Of a DNA stretch of 45,040 nt, positions 17,558 to 27,386 are shown piece after piece. Source of the stretch: Moraxellaceae bacterium (GTDB lineage Bacteria > Pseudomonadota > Gammaproteobacteria > Pseudomonadales > Moraxellaceae); assembly GCA_025363155.1 (NCBI GenBank), contig JANYEL010000143.1:1-45040 (forward strand), in the 5' to 3' direction. Each line of letters opens with the position of its first letter. The stretch's first letter is position 1. The notes under the pieces are model-generated. The model did not search any database and was not told where the DNA came from. It worked only from the letters and a program-made list of their open reading frames with translations. Position numbers and translations under genes: made by a program.

Positions 17558-17656
17558 GGGTAATCACTATACAAAACAAAGGGTTCAAATTAATTTAATC
17601 AAAAAAAATCATTCATCAAAACAAATACGATTAAACAAAAATCAGTTACTGCGTTC

Positions 17657-18148
17657 TTAATCTTGAAGCGCAGTTTGTATCAAGGCACGAATATTACTGG
17701 GTAATCGACGTGGTTTTAAATCATCATTTAAGCAAGCCAGTTTTACTTTTCCTGAAGCGACAATAACGCGCTTGGTTAAGCCATCTACGACATCATCACG
17801 TTCTATGCGCTGCAATAATACAAATGACGCCGCACCACAAGAAACAGCTTCAATCGTCACAATAAGCAAGTCGTCCATCAACGCTGGTTGGTGATAGCGG
17901 ATTTGTAGCTCATGCACGACAAACGAAAAAGACGAGTCTGGTAAATTTTCATTCGTTGCTGTGAGATCACTACCTTTGTCGCCAATTAAATAGTGATCAA
18001 TCCCTTGCGAACGAAGCCATTCAGTGCGTGTGCGTTCCATGAATTTGATGTGGTTAGCATGGTAAACAATTCCACCTGCATCAGTATCTTCAATATAGAC
18101 ACGAAACGGGTAGGAGAAGAACTTTCTGTGTGGCATAAGGATTCGCAT
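17657..18148 (-). CDS. ybgC: YbgC-family acyl-CoA thioesterase
   Basis: A 163-residue hot-dog fold thioesterase, the usual first gene of the tol-pal cluster. The catalytic signature DTDAGGIVYHANHIKFMERT lies around residues 21-40, with Asp23 as the likely catalytic residue. YbgC enzymes hydrolyse acyl-CoA, or acyl-ACP linked to phospholipid synthesis, in the cytoplasm. It is slightly longer than many relatives; the start could be the ATG at 18146-18148 or the in-frame ATG four codons later, and neither has a clear ribosome site. Confidence 0.9.
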   Translation of the reverse strand: MRILMPHRKFFSYPFRVYIEDTDAGGIVYHANHIKFMERTRTEWLRSQGIDHYLIGDKGSDLTATNENLPDSSFSFVVHELQIRYHQPALMDDLLIVTIEAVSCGAASFVLLQRIERDDVVDGLTKRVIVASGKVKLACLNDDLKPRRLPSNIRALIQTALQD

Positions 18149-18379
18149 TTATGGGTTTAAGCGACAACTACCGTATCATAAGGCGCATTAACACTTCATT
18201 AAACAGCAAGTGAGTAGAGTGCATTAGGGATTTTGGTAACGATAGCGTTTTTTGATAAACAGTTTGTCTAACAATTTATGGTGCGTTGCAATTCGTTATC
18301 GAACTTGAAATTACAACGACCATTTCCATCGTCATACTAAACCATTGGTCGATCGACGAGTATTGCGAGAACTGTCACT

Positions 18380-18712
18380 TTAGGCTTTAAAAAATACGCC
18401 ACCATCAGAGTGAACTTCAATGTCGATCTTGGTTAACGATTGATTTTTGCACGGTCCAAATACACAGTGTCCATCTTCCACTTGAAAGAGTGCACCGTGA
18501 TTTGCACAGATCAAAAACTCGCGATCCATGTCCATAAATTGATTTTCTTGAAATTCAAGACTGACGCCTAAATGCGGGCAACGGTTCAAGTACGCATAAA
18601 ACGTCCCGTCGCGCTGAGTGACAATAATTTCACCTTTAGACGTATCAAAGCTGCGTGCGTCACGTTCTTCAACTTGTTCAGTCTTGCAAATCAATTCCAT
18701 CAAGCTATCCAT
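18380..18712 (-). CDS. Small Rieske [2Fe-2S] ferredoxin-like protein
   Basis: A 110-residue soluble protein with both Rieske cluster-binding boxes: CPHLGVSL (C-x-H) and CANHGALF (C-x2-H), about 22 residues apart, and the terminal GPCKNQSLTKIDIEV strand common to stand-alone Rieske ferredoxins. Such proteins carry electrons for oxygenases or other redox enzymes, but no oxygenase gene is near. It lies 10 bases after the adenosine kinase-like gene and is probably co-transcribed with it. An alternative start is the Met at residue 5. Confidence 0.87.
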   Translation of the reverse strand: MDSLMELICKTEQVEERDARSFDTSKGEIIVTQRDGTFYAYLNRCPHLGVSLEFQENQFMDMDREFLICANHGALFQVEDGHCVFGPCKNQSLTKIDIEVHSDGGVFFKA

Positions 18713-18722
18713 CCACTCAGAT

Positions 18723-19724
18723 TTAGTTCTTTAACGTTGCTGCCAAAATTTCAGCATATTGTTCGCGATGCAAGCGTGCACCGAATTGACCAACCAAAGT
18801 CGAAGCAATCGCAGTTGCTAAATAACCACAGTCACTTAACGGCAAACCACGACTCAAGCCAAATAGGAACGAACCCGCAAACGCATCGCCAGCACCATTG
18901 GTATCCAATACTTGGGGTGCAACTTGTGGTGGTACATCAATGCGAACATCGTCGTAACCAATCGCTGCACCTTGTGCACCACGTGTGACAACCACTAATT
19001 TGCTCTGTTTTAGTAGTGCAATTATCGCGCCTTCAACAGTGGCTTCGCCAGTAAACATTAATGCTTCTTGTTCATTACAGAACAGAATATCAACACCATC
19101 GCCAATCAAATCAACCAGACCTTCGCGTGCATATTGCACCATGGCTGGGTCGGATAAGCTGATGGCAATTTTAGTGTTTTCTTGCTGACGTGCTTGCGCG
19201 CGCGCAATACGTACTGCATCACGGGCAGTTTGACTGGTTGCCAAATAACCTTCGATATAGAGAAATTTAGCAGTTTGAAGTGGAGCAAGATCCACTTGGT
19301 CGATCGACAAATCAGTCGTAATGCCCAAGAAGGTATGCATGGTGCGCTCACCGTCTGGTGTCACGAGAACGAGGCAAGTACCTGTTGTACCTTGACCTTC
19401 AGAAATTGGTGAAACGTGGACTGCGCCAGCTGCCAAATCTGTCAGATAAAACTTACCTAAATCATCGTTGCCCACGCGACAAGCGTAGAACGCCTGACCG
19501 CCAAGTGCACTAAACGCATAAATCGAATTTGCACCTGAACCGCCGCTGACTTGACCCGCACTCGTAGTGTAGGCATTGAGCGCAGTAGTGAGGGTTTGCT
19601 GTGCGTCTTGATCGGCTAACTGCATCATGCCTTTGGTTAAACCAACTTTAGTCAAAAAATCATCTTGAATTGAATATTCTTGATCGACGAGTGCGTTACC
19701 AATTCCGTATAGTTCAATTGACAT
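18723..19724 (-). CDS. PfkB-family kinase, adenosine kinase-like
   Basis: A 333-residue ribokinase/PfkB family sugar or nucleoside kinase. The N-terminal GGSGANSIYAFSALGG motif and the C-terminal DTNGAGDAFAGSFLFGL motif, with the catalytic Asp and anion hole, are complete. The opening MSIELYGIGNALVDQEY matches the adenosine-kinase-like group common in proteobacteria. It would phosphorylate adenosine or a related nucleoside with ATP; the substrate is inferred. It begins a two-gene unit with the Rieske gene. The ATG has only a distant GGA upstream. Confidence 0.87.
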   Translation of the reverse strand: MSIELYGIGNALVDQEYSIQDDFLTKVGLTKGMMQLADQDAQQTLTTALNAYTTSAGQVSGGSGANSIYAFSALGGQAFYACRVGNDDLGKFYLTDLAAGAVHVSPISEGQGTTGTCLVLVTPDGERTMHTFLGITTDLSIDQVDLAPLQTAKFLYIEGYLATSQTARDAVRIARAQARQQENTKIAISLSDPAMVQYAREGLVDLIGDGVDILFCNEQEALMFTGEATVEGAIIALLKQSKLVVVTRGAQGAAIGYDDVRIDVPPQVAPQVLDTNGAGDAFAGSFLFGLSRGLPLSDCGYLATAIASTLVGQFGARLHREQYAEILAATLKN

Positions 19725-19865
19725 AAAAAGGTTTTTCCAAAGAAATGAGACAAATATCGGTATTTTTTAAACTGGCGATATTTTAGTACAGCACAAGAAA
19801 TTAACAAAGGCAAATATAACGAACACAGGAGCCTATGTTCGTTGTTGAGTCTATTAATTGACCAA

Positions 19866-20324
19866 TTAATGGTTCGTGGGAAGATTCTTGCGATATTGAA
19901 TAAATCCAGACGGTTCGGCTAACTTATCGTACAGTCCTCTCGCTTGGATATTCCCTTCTTGAGTCAGCCAGTGAACCCGCGACCAGCCTTCAAATTCGGC
20001 CATTGCGTAGACTTTTTCGATTAAAATTAGTCCGATACCGTAGCCGCGATATTCCTCAGCAACATATAAGTCTTGTAAGTAACCATAATTACTGACTGTC
20101 CAAGAACTTGGATGTTCTATGACATGAGCAAAACCGACTATTTTATCATCGTATTCAGCTAACATTAAATACATGGGTTCGGTCGGTTCTAATAACCGAT
20201 GCCATGTGGCTAAGGTGACTTCAGGGGCGACGGTGGATTTGTAGAATGCTTGGTATGCTTGCCACAAGAGTAACCAACTGTGGTGATCTGCTTCCGTTGC
20301 TGTACGAATAATGAGGTTATTCAT
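19866..20324 (-). CDS. GNAT family N-acetyltransferase
   Basis: A 152-residue GNAT enzyme that transfers acetyl from acetyl-CoA to an amine. The acetyl-CoA binding motif A is clear at about residues 86-105 (LYVAEEYRGYGIGLILIEKV), followed by the WLTQEGNIQARGLYDKL motif-B helix. N-terminal residues (ATEADHHSWLLLWQAYQAFY) resemble the group that includes diamine and small-molecule acetyltransferases. The substrate is unknown. AGGG about nine bases before the ATG supports the start. It lies 141 bases before the kinase gene in the same direction. Confidence 0.85.
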   Translation of the reverse strand: MNNLIIRTATEADHHSWLLLWQAYQAFYKSTVAPEVTLATWHRLLEPTEPMYLMLAEYDDKIVGFAHVIEHPSSWTVSNYGYLQDLYVAEEYRGYGIGLILIEKVYAMAEFEGWSRVHWLTQEGNIQARGLYDKLAEPSGFIQYRKNLPTNH

Positions 20325-20532
20325 TGTATTATCCCTTTTTATTGTTCTGAGATTCCATTTTTTATAATTAGAATGTAGTTCACAGCGATTGAAAACGACA
20401 GTGATTCAATCTTATCCCTAAATCCTTTAGGAATAAAATGAATTTAATGCTTGTTATCTGTATGCAAAAGCCCAAATAATCCAATATTGTTTCAATATAT
20501 ATTTTTGGCGATATTTTGCCTTCGGAGTTTCC

Positions 20533-23493
20533 ATGACTGCTGCATTGCCCACGACATCCTCATTTGAAACCGACGCATCGGCATTTGAGACTTTTGAACT
20601 TCTACGTCGTGAGCCGATTGAGTCGTTATCTGCCGAATTGCTCGAATATCGTCATAAAATAACGGGCGCTGCACATTATCATCTCGCGGCTGATAATGAT
20701 GAAAATGTATTCATGGTGGCGTTCCGTACGCAGCCAATGGATTCTTCAGGCGTTGCCCATGTGCTTGAACATACAGCACTATGTGGCTCGAAACGTTTTC
20801 CAGTCCGTGATCCATTCTTTTCGATGATTCGTCGTTCACTGAACACGTTTATGAATGCGTTTACTTCATCAGATTGGACGGCTTATCCGTTTGCATCACA
20901 GAACAACGCTGACTTTTTTAACCTTCTATCTGTTTATTTAGACGCGGCTTTCTTTGCCAATATTGATCCGCTGGATTTCGCGCAAGAAGGCATTCGCATT
21001 GAGTTAGAAGGTGGCAAGCCAGTTTATAAAGGCATTGTGTTTAATGAAATGAAAGGTGCGATGAGTTCGCCAACCGATCAGCTCTATCATCAATTGGCGC
21101 ATACACTCTATCCGACCACGACTTATCATTATAATTCTGGTGGTGATCCAGCCGATATTCCGCAATTAACCCATCAAAAACTTGTCGATTTTTATCATTC
21201 ACATTATCACCCAAGTAATGCGGTGTTTATGACTTATGGCAATTTAGCGCCAGCAGTTTTGCAGCAAAAATTTGAAGAGCAAGCACTGGCGAAATTTGCT
21301 AATGGCGAAAAACTTGAGTCTGTGCCAGAAAAACGTTACACAGAGCCGCAACGTGTTGAGGCAAATTACGCGGTTGATTTAGCTGAAGATGAAACTTTAG
21401 AAAATCGTACGCATATTGTCATGGCATGGTTATTACCCAAAACAACCGATATAAAAGCGCGTTTTGCCTTGCGTTTGGTCGAAGGCGTTTTACTAGAAGA
21501 TTCCGCTTCACCATTACGTCAATACATTGAAACTTGCGGTTTGGGCGAGTCACCATCACCGCTTTTAGGTTTAGATGATAGTAATTTTGAAATGAGTTTC
21601 TTGTGTGGCTTGCAAGGCTCAAATCCTGAACAAGCTGATGCGTTTGAACAAGGTGTTTTAGCAGTCCTTGAGAAAGTTGCAGCTGGCGATATTCAAACAG
21701 CGCAGGTTGAAGCGGTTCTGCATCAAATCGAATTGCAACAACGTGAAATTGGTGGCGGCAGTTATCCTTATGGTTTGCAATTATTGTTGAATGGTTTAGG
21801 CAGTGCCATTCATGGCGGCGATCCTTTACCTGTTTGGCAAATTGAACCATTACTTGCTGAATTACGTGAAAATCTCAAAGATGTAAATTACTTACCGAAT
21901 TTGGTTCGTGAGTATTTGCTTGATAATCAGCATCGTGTGCGTTTGGTGTTGCGTCCTGACAGTGAAAAAACCACTCGTGATCAACAGCATGAGCAAGATG
22001 CGCTCGACAAAATTGAAGCTGGTTTGACAGCGGATGATCGTGCGCAATTAGACAGTGATGCGGCGGCATTGGCTGAACGTCAAGCGCAAGTCGATGATTT
22101 ATCGATTTTGCCAAAAGTTGGCTTGGAAGATATTCCTGTCGATTTAAAAATCCAAACGGGTGAAACCACGACTTTGAAATTGGGCGAACAAACTGCGCCG
22201 TTATATCGTTATGCATCTGGTACGAATGGTCTGTATTACAACCAAGTGATTATCGAAGTGCCGCAAGCGTTATTGAATAGCAAATTGTTGTCGATATACG
22301 TTTCTCTGGTTGGTTCGGTTGGTGCTGGAAAATTCGATTATCTTGAATTACAGCAACAACAAACGGCAGTGAGCGGAGGCGTGGGCTTAAGTTCAAGCTT
22401 ACGCACGGCGATTAATGACCAAGGAAAAATCAGTGCGTTCTTGGTTTTATCGACCAAAGCACTAGTGCATAAATTAGAAGCGATTCAATTACTGCGCGAT
22501 GCGTTTATTAGCCTGCGTTTCGATGAGACGGATCGTATTTTAGAGTTGCTACAACAACGTAAATCCCGTTGGCAGTCACGTTTAAGTGGTTCAGGGCACG
22601 CGTATGCGATGCAGACTTCATCACGTGATTTAAGTGCACTTGCTCAGCATGAATATGAAAATACAGGACTTCCTGCATTACTTTGGTTACGTGATTTATT
22701 GACCAATATCGAGCAAGATGAATTGGTTAAAACGCAGCTGTTGAATGATTTGGCTTCTTTACATCAGCAAATCGTTGCATTACCACGTCAATTCCTATTG
22801 GTTGCAGAAGAAAGCCAACTCACCAAATTAAGCAGTGAAATTGCAAAAGTTTGGGCAAATGATGTGGTGATTGAAGCTAGTTCTCAAGCTGAAGTAGATG
22901 CACAGGCATTAACTAATTCAAAAGACTTAGCTTGGCTCATTCAAACCAATGTTCAGTTCTGTGCGGCATCTTATCCTGCAACAGTTGTCGATCATCCTGA
23001 TACCGCGGCACTGATGGTGCTTGGTCCATATTTGCGTAATGGTTTCTTGCATCGTGCATTGCGCGAGCAAGGCGGCGCGTATGGTGGCGGCGCAGGTTAC
23101 GATGGCAATGCCTGTGCATTCCGTTTCCACAGTTATCGCGATCCACGTCTAGCTGAAACATTCGATGATTTTGAAGCCAGCATTAACTGGTTAATCGAGA
23201 CCCCACAAGAAGCGTATCAATTGGAAGAGGCAATTTTAGGCTTAATGGGTGCGATGGATAAACCAAGTTCACCCGCTGGTGAGGCAATGTCTGCGTGTCA
23301 TTCCATGTTACATGGCCGAACACCAGAGCAACGTCGTGCGCTTCGTAAATCATTGCTTGCAGTCACTACAGATGACTTGCAGCGTGTTGCAAAAACTTAT
23401 CTGAAGCCTGAATTGCGTCAACGTTCTGTTGTCGCGCCTTATGGCAAAGAAGAAGAGTTATTCACGCTTGGATTTACAGTTGAACGCGTATAA
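20533..23493 (+). CDS. M16C insulinase-family zinc metalloprotease (presequence protease-like)
   Basis: A 986-residue peptidase of the PreP/insulinase type. The inverted zinc motif HVLEH is at residues 76-80 (ligands H76 and H80, catalytic E79), with the third ligand in the EGIRIE region near 152-157, and FNEMKGAMSSP shortly after is a strong M16C signature. Its length of nearly 1000 residues fits the two-halves clamshell of M16C, which encloses and degrades short peptides. No signal peptide is seen, so it is probably cytoplasmic. GGAG six bases before the ATG at 20533 supports the start. It is a single gene divergent from the GNAT gene. Confidence 0.92.
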   Translation: MTAALPTTSSFETDASAFETFELLRREPIESLSAELLEYRHKITGAAHYHLAADNDENVFMVAFRTQPMDSSGVAHVLEHTALCGSKRFPVRDPFFSMIRRSLNTFMNAFTSSDWTAYPFASQNNADFFNLLSVYLDAAFFANIDPLDFAQEGIRIELEGGKPVYKGIVFNEMKGAMSSPTDQLYHQLAHTLYPTTTYHYNSGGDPADIPQLTHQKLVDFYHSHYHPSNAVFMTYGNLAPAVLQQKFEEQALAKFANGEKLESVPEKRYTEPQRVEANYAVDLAEDETLENRTHIVMAWLLPKTTDIKARFALRLVEGVLLEDSASPLRQYIETCGLGESPSPLLGLDDSNFEMSFLCGLQGSNPEQADAFEQGVLAVLEKVAAGDIQTAQVEAVLHQIELQQREIGGGSYPYGLQLLLNGLGSAIHGGDPLPVWQIEPLLAELRENLKDVNYLPNLVREYLLDNQHRVRLVLRPDSEKTTRDQQHEQDALDKIEAGLTADDRAQLDSDAAALAERQAQVDDLSILPKVGLEDIPVDLKIQTGETTTLKLGEQTAPLYRYASGTNGLYYNQVIIEVPQALLNSKLLSIYVSLVGSVGAGKFDYLELQQQQTAVSGGVGLSSSLRTAINDQGKISAFLVLSTKALVHKLEAIQLLRDAFISLRFDETDRILELLQQRKSRWQSRLSGSGHAYAMQTSSRDLSALAQHEYENTGLPALLWLRDLLTNIEQDELVKTQLLNDLASLHQQIVALPRQFLLVAEESQLTKLSSEIAKVWANDVVIEASSQAEVDAQALTNSKDLAWLIQTNVQFCAASYPATVVDHPDTAALMVLGPYLRNGFLHRALREQGGAYGGGAGYDGNACAFRFHSYRDPRLAETFDDFEASINWLIETPQEAYQLEEAILGLMGAMDKPSSPAGEAMSACHSMLHGRTPEQRRALRKSLLAVTTDDLQRVAKTYLKPELRQRSVVAPYGKEEELFTLGFTVERV

Positions 23494-23598
23494 ATGTATT
23501 AAGCTAATACATTAAATCTGCACGTTTAAACATAAGTTTGTGATATGTTCAGAGTCAATGCTTTACTAACTACTTAAGTAAGAGACTTAAGCTTAATT

Positions 23599-24273
23599 AT
23601 GCATTCCATTGACTCTGAAATTTCGGATGTACTAAAAGAACAACAACCTGCCGCGTCTGAACAAGTTAATCAGAATGCGGCAAATCTCGTTTGCTGTGAA
23701 GAATGTGATGTCGTCTATAAACGTGTTGAATTAAAAAAAGGCGAGAAGGCGTATTGTCTACGCTGTGGCGCCGCACTTTATAAAAATGGACGCACGCTTG
23801 AGCAGTTATTGCCTCTAGTCATTGCAAGTTTAATGATCTTTGCCATTAGCAATGCTTATCCAATCGTACAAATAGAATTACAAGGGATTCGTTCGGAAAC
23901 CACGTTGTTTGGCGCAGTGATGGCGATGTTTCATGAGGGACGAAGCTTAGTCGCTATTTTGGTTTTATTGACGACCATCATTTTTCCGCTATGTGAGTTG
24001 CTATTACTACTCTATGTTTTGTTACCTGTAACACTTTTAAAGACAAGACCTTTGGGTATGGCAATTGCCTTGCGCGTGATTCGAGTTTTTCGAATTTGGG
24101 GTATGATTGAGGTTTTTCTGATCGGTGTATTGGTTACTTTAGTTAAATTAGTGGTGATGGTGACGATTATTCCAGGCGTTGCATTATGGTCATTTGCGGC
24201 TTTGACGGTACTCATGGTGCTGGTGATGTCGGTCAAGGTCAGTGATATTTGGGATCAGGTTGAAGAGCTTTGA
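23599..24273 (+). CDS. PqiA-family membrane protein, first half-size copy
   Basis: A 224-residue protein of the paraquat-inducible protein A family. An N-terminal zinc-ribbon-like segment has two CxxC pairs (CCEECDV and CLRCGA), followed by four hydrophobic segments, starting with PLVIASLMIFAISNAYPIVQ. PqiA/LetA proteins are inner-membrane partners of MCE lipid-transfer bridges. In E. coli PqiA is about 417 residues with two similar halves; here each half is a separate gene. It begins the four-gene pqi operon and overlaps the next gene by four bases. The ribosome site is weak. Confidence 0.88.
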   Translation: MHSIDSEISDVLKEQQPAASEQVNQNAANLVCCEECDVVYKRVELKKGEKAYCLRCGAALYKNGRTLEQLLPLVIASLMIFAISNAYPIVQIELQGIRSETTLFGAVMAMFHEGRSLVAILVLLTTIIFPLCELLLLLYVLLPVTLLKTRPLGMAIALRVIRVFRIWGMIEVFLIGVLVTLVKLVVMVTIIPGVALWSFAALTVLMVLVMSVKVSDIWDQVEEL

Positions 24274-25004
24274 ATATATTAGAATTTTTTAATAAAAAGA
24301 AAGCGGCTGAAATTGATCAAATTGATGATTTTAATACGCATTTATCGACTGCTAAAGATTTATCGCTCGTCGTTTGTCATAGCTGTGGACTGTTGAACCC
24401 CTTATCGTTAAATCCACAGTCTTGTACACGATGCCAGTCGGTTCTACATGAGCGTAAACCGAGTAGTTTGGAGCGAACTTGGGCGTTGATGCTGGCTGCG
24501 GCCATTATGTATATACCCGCGAATCTATTGCCGATGACGGTAACAAGTTCTCTGATGGGTGAGCAGCAAGATACGATCATGAGCGGTGTGATTTACTTTT
24601 GGCATAATCAAGATTATCTGGTTGCCTGCGTCATCTTTACTGCAAGTATCTTTATTCCGATGTTGAAGTTGATGATACTGACTTTTTTGCTTTTGGTTGT
24701 CCGTAAGCAAACGATGGATAAACAGCGTTGGCGACCAGAGCAATGTGCTTTTTTATATCGGGTGGTTGAATTCGTCGGACGTTGGTCAATGATTGACGTG
24801 TTCGTCGTGTCCTTGCTGACGGCATTGATTCAAATGCAGGCGCTCGCATCCATTTCAGCAGGGCCAGGTGCGGTGGCATTTGGCGCGGTCGTTGTATTAA
24901 CGATGCTCGCATCTCTCAGTTTTGACCCTCGAATAATTTGGGATAACTACTACAGAAAACCTGTACTTCAAACCAATATTTTAAGCAATGATCGACAAGG
25001 CTGA
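24270..25004 (+). CDS. PqiA-family membrane protein, second half-size copy
   Basis: A 244-residue PqiA-family protein with a second pair of CxxC motifs (VVCHSCGLL and SCTRCQSVL, near residues 35-60) and four membrane segments, the first being RTWALMLAAAIMYIPANLLP, typical of the C-terminal PqiA half. The start is TTG at 24270, which overlaps the previous stop as TTGA; no ATG occurs early in the frame, and losing the zinc-ribbon would be needed to use a later one. Translation is therefore likely coupled to the first copy. Confidence 0.88.
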   Translation: MNILEFFNKKKAAEIDQIDDFNTHLSTAKDLSLVVCHSCGLLNPLSLNPQSCTRCQSVLHERKPSSLERTWALMLAAAIMYIPANLLPMTVTSSLMGEQQDTIMSGVIYFWHNQDYLVACVIFTASIFIPMLKLMILTFLLLVVRKQTMDKQRWRPEQCAFLYRVVEFVGRWSMIDVFVVSLLTALIQMQALASISAGPGAVAFGAVVVLTMLASLSFDPRIIWDNYYRKPVLQTNILSNDRQG

Positions 25005-25013
25005 TATTAAAAA

Positions 25014-26687
25014 ATGACTGATGACAATAAGCCCGCGAGCGACGATTTACCAAAATCACCGAATCCATCCAATGAAGGCTCAAAGCTACCTTCGGGCAAG
25101 GTTTTGGCTGAGCCGCGTACGGCACAACCCAAGCGCTGGAAGTTCTCACTAGTTTGGTTAATTCCGTTAATTGCATTAGCCATAGGTTTGTCATTATTTG
25201 CCAAAGCGATTCTAGAAACAGGCCCAACCATTAGCGTGTCCTTTCGTACTGCAGATGGATTGCAAGCTGGGAAAACCACGGTTCGCTATAAGGAAGTGGA
25301 CATTGGTTTAGTGCGTCGTATTGAATTGGCTGAGGATCGCTCGCATGTCATTGTCAAAATCGAGTTAAGTCATGCTGCACGTGGTTTCGCTGTAGATGAT
25401 ACCAAGTTTTGGGTGATACGTCCGCGTATCGGTGCAAGTGGTATTTCTGGTATTAATACTTTATTTTCAGGTGCTTATATCGGTGTGGCTGGTGGTAAAT
25501 CTAAAGCTGATAAAGACGAGTTTGTCGGCTTAGAGTCACCGCCGATTATTACTGGAGATGAGGCTGGTAAAGTTTTTGTCTTGCGTTCTAATGATTTAGG
25601 TTCACTCGATACGGGCTCGCCAATTTTCTACCGTCGAATTAATGTCGGTCAAGTCAGTGCCTATAAACTTGCTAATGATGGAAAAAGTGTTGAGGTTCAG
25701 GCTTTTATCAAGTCACCCTATGATCGTTACGTCACAACTGATACACGCTTTTGGCATTCAAGCGGCGTGGATGTCTCACTCAATGCTTCCGGATTCCAAG
25801 TGAATACTCAATCACTCGCCAGCATTGTTTCTGGTGGCATTGCTTTTGGTTTCCCAGAAGGCTCAAATTCGGGCATTGCTGCAAATAATACCGTCTTTAA
25901 ACTGGCGACTAATCAAGCAGAAGCACTGAAAGATTCTGATGGTAATCCTGTGCAAATCCTGATGTATTTTGATCAATCATTACGCGGTCTTGCCAAAGGC
26001 GCACCGATTGATTTCCGCGGCATTGAATTGGGTTACGTGAAGTCGATTAATGTCGAATTTGATTCAACATATAGCCAATTACGTATGCCAGTGATTGCGG
26101 AAGTTTATCCATCCCGTTTGTCACATGGCCGTGAGTTTGATCCCGATAAACAAGTTTTGAAAGCGTTCATTCAACGTGGTTTACGTGCGCAAATGAAGAC
26201 TGGAAATATCCTGACTGGGCAAAATTACATTGCGATCGATTTCTATCCGAAAGCAAAACCGGCTGAAATGAAATTTACCAATGGCATTGCTGAAATCCCA
26301 ACGATTCCAACCGAATTGAGTGGTCTACAAGCTCAAGTGACGCTTATTGCTGATAAGTTAACGAAGTTCCCTCTCAATGAAATTGGTCAGGATGTCCGTA
26401 AAACCATGGCTAATATGAATACAGCGATTAATTCAACGGACAAATTGATTAAACAGCTTGATAGTAAAACTGCGCCTGCTATGCAAGCGACGTTGGATGA
26501 CGCGCGTAAAACGATGCAGTCTACGCAAACCATTCTGGCGAGTGATGCGCCGATGCAGCAAGATGTTCGTCGTGCTGTGCAACAAATGACTCGCGCTGCG
26601 GCCTCATTACAATTGATGGCAGATTATATCGAACAACATCCAGAATCACTGATCCGTGGTAAAGCCCCAACGAAGGAAAAACCATGA
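25014..26687 (+). CDS. pqiB: PqiB-like MCE protein (intermembrane lipid transport)
   Basis: A 557-residue protein with one N-terminal membrane helix (about residues 43-65, FSLVWLIPLIALAIGLSLFAKA), then three MCE/MlaD domains recognisable by TVRYKEVDIGLVRRIEL, SPIFYRRINVGQVSAYKL and APIDFRGIELGYVKSINV, and a C-terminal helical segment (about 450-540). PqiB hexamers form a needle or tunnel across the periplasm that carries lipids between membranes. It starts 9 bases after the second PqiA gene and overlaps the lipoprotein gene by four bases. Confidence 0.93.
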   Translation: MTDDNKPASDDLPKSPNPSNEGSKLPSGKVLAEPRTAQPKRWKFSLVWLIPLIALAIGLSLFAKAILETGPTISVSFRTADGLQAGKTTVRYKEVDIGLVRRIELAEDRSHVIVKIELSHAARGFAVDDTKFWVIRPRIGASGISGINTLFSGAYIGVAGGKSKADKDEFVGLESPPIITGDEAGKVFVLRSNDLGSLDTGSPIFYRRINVGQVSAYKLANDGKSVEVQAFIKSPYDRYVTTDTRFWHSSGVDVSLNASGFQVNTQSLASIVSGGIAFGFPEGSNSGIAANNTVFKLATNQAEALKDSDGNPVQILMYFDQSLRGLAKGAPIDFRGIELGYVKSINVEFDSTYSQLRMPVIAEVYPSRLSHGREFDPDKQVLKAFIQRGLRAQMKTGNILTGQNYIAIDFYPKAKPAEMKFTNGIAEIPTIPTELSGLQAQVTLIADKLTKFPLNEIGQDVRKTMANMNTAINSTDKLIKQLDSKTAPAMQATLDDARKTMQSTQTILASDAPMQQDVRRAVQQMTRAAASLQLMADYIEQHPESLIRGKAPTKEKP

Positions 26688-27358
26688 GCCCAATAAATAA
26701 GAATATTCACAAGATTTCATGTGGTTTAGGAGCTGGCGTTAGCCTCTTGCTTGGCGCATGTAGTCTGTCTTCGACGCCCAACTATTACACGTTGGCTTCA
26801 AGTGTTGTGGCCATGCCGAGCAATGCACTGCGTGTCATCGAAGTCTTGCCAGTCGGGTTACCTGATCGTTTAGACCGCATGCAAATCGTGTTGCAAGATG
26901 CATCAGGCAAATCACAATTGCTCGATCAACAGCGCTGGACATCGACACTCAGTGCAGAACTTCGTGATGGGCTTTCTGCGGGATTACAGCAACGTTTAGG
27001 CGCAGCTGATCGCTATCGCAGCGGTTCAACTACGACGCTGCCTGTTTATCGTATAGCGACTGATTTTTCACATTTTGATGTGGTGCGAGATCGCAGTGGC
27101 GTAAACGTGAATGTTTCGGCGACATGGACTATTAACCGCGTTGAAAATGTGTCGGGCACAACTGCAACAGTTCAAGCAAAGCGCCAAGTAGCTTGTCGCA
27201 TGACATTCAATACATTGGCGAATACGAATTCACTGTCTGAGGTCGATGCGTTGGTTGGCGCCTCTAGACAATCATTGGATCAAGTTTCTAATGCGATTGC
27301 TGCGTCGGTTTTAACTTTGGAAGGTGGTACGAAACCTACAGATGCGGTGTGTTCTTAA
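26684..27358 (+). CDS. pqiC: PqiC-like outer-membrane lipoprotein (transport auxiliary)
   Basis: A 224-residue ABC-type transport auxiliary lipoprotein family member (PqiC/YmbA). The signal peptide ends at lipobox LGAC with Cys26. The PNYYTLAS opening after lipidation, then IEVLPVGLPDRLDRMQIV and WTSTLSAELRDGLS, are hallmarks. It should sit on the inner face of the outer membrane and meet the PqiB tunnel. It is the last gene of the operon and overlaps pqiB by four bases (ATGA). Confidence 0.9.
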   Translation: MSPINKNIHKISCGLGAGVSLLLGACSLSSTPNYYTLASSVVAMPSNALRVIEVLPVGLPDRLDRMQIVLQDASGKSQLLDQQRWTSTLSAELRDGLSAGLQQRLGAADRYRSGSTTTLPVYRIATDFSHFDVVRDRSGVNVNVSATWTINRVENVSGTTATVQAKRQVACRMTFNTLANTNSLSEVDALVGASRQSLDQVSNAIAASVLTLEGGTKPTDAVCS

Positions 27359-27386
27359 AATTAAAATAACATAATCAAGGAGTCAC

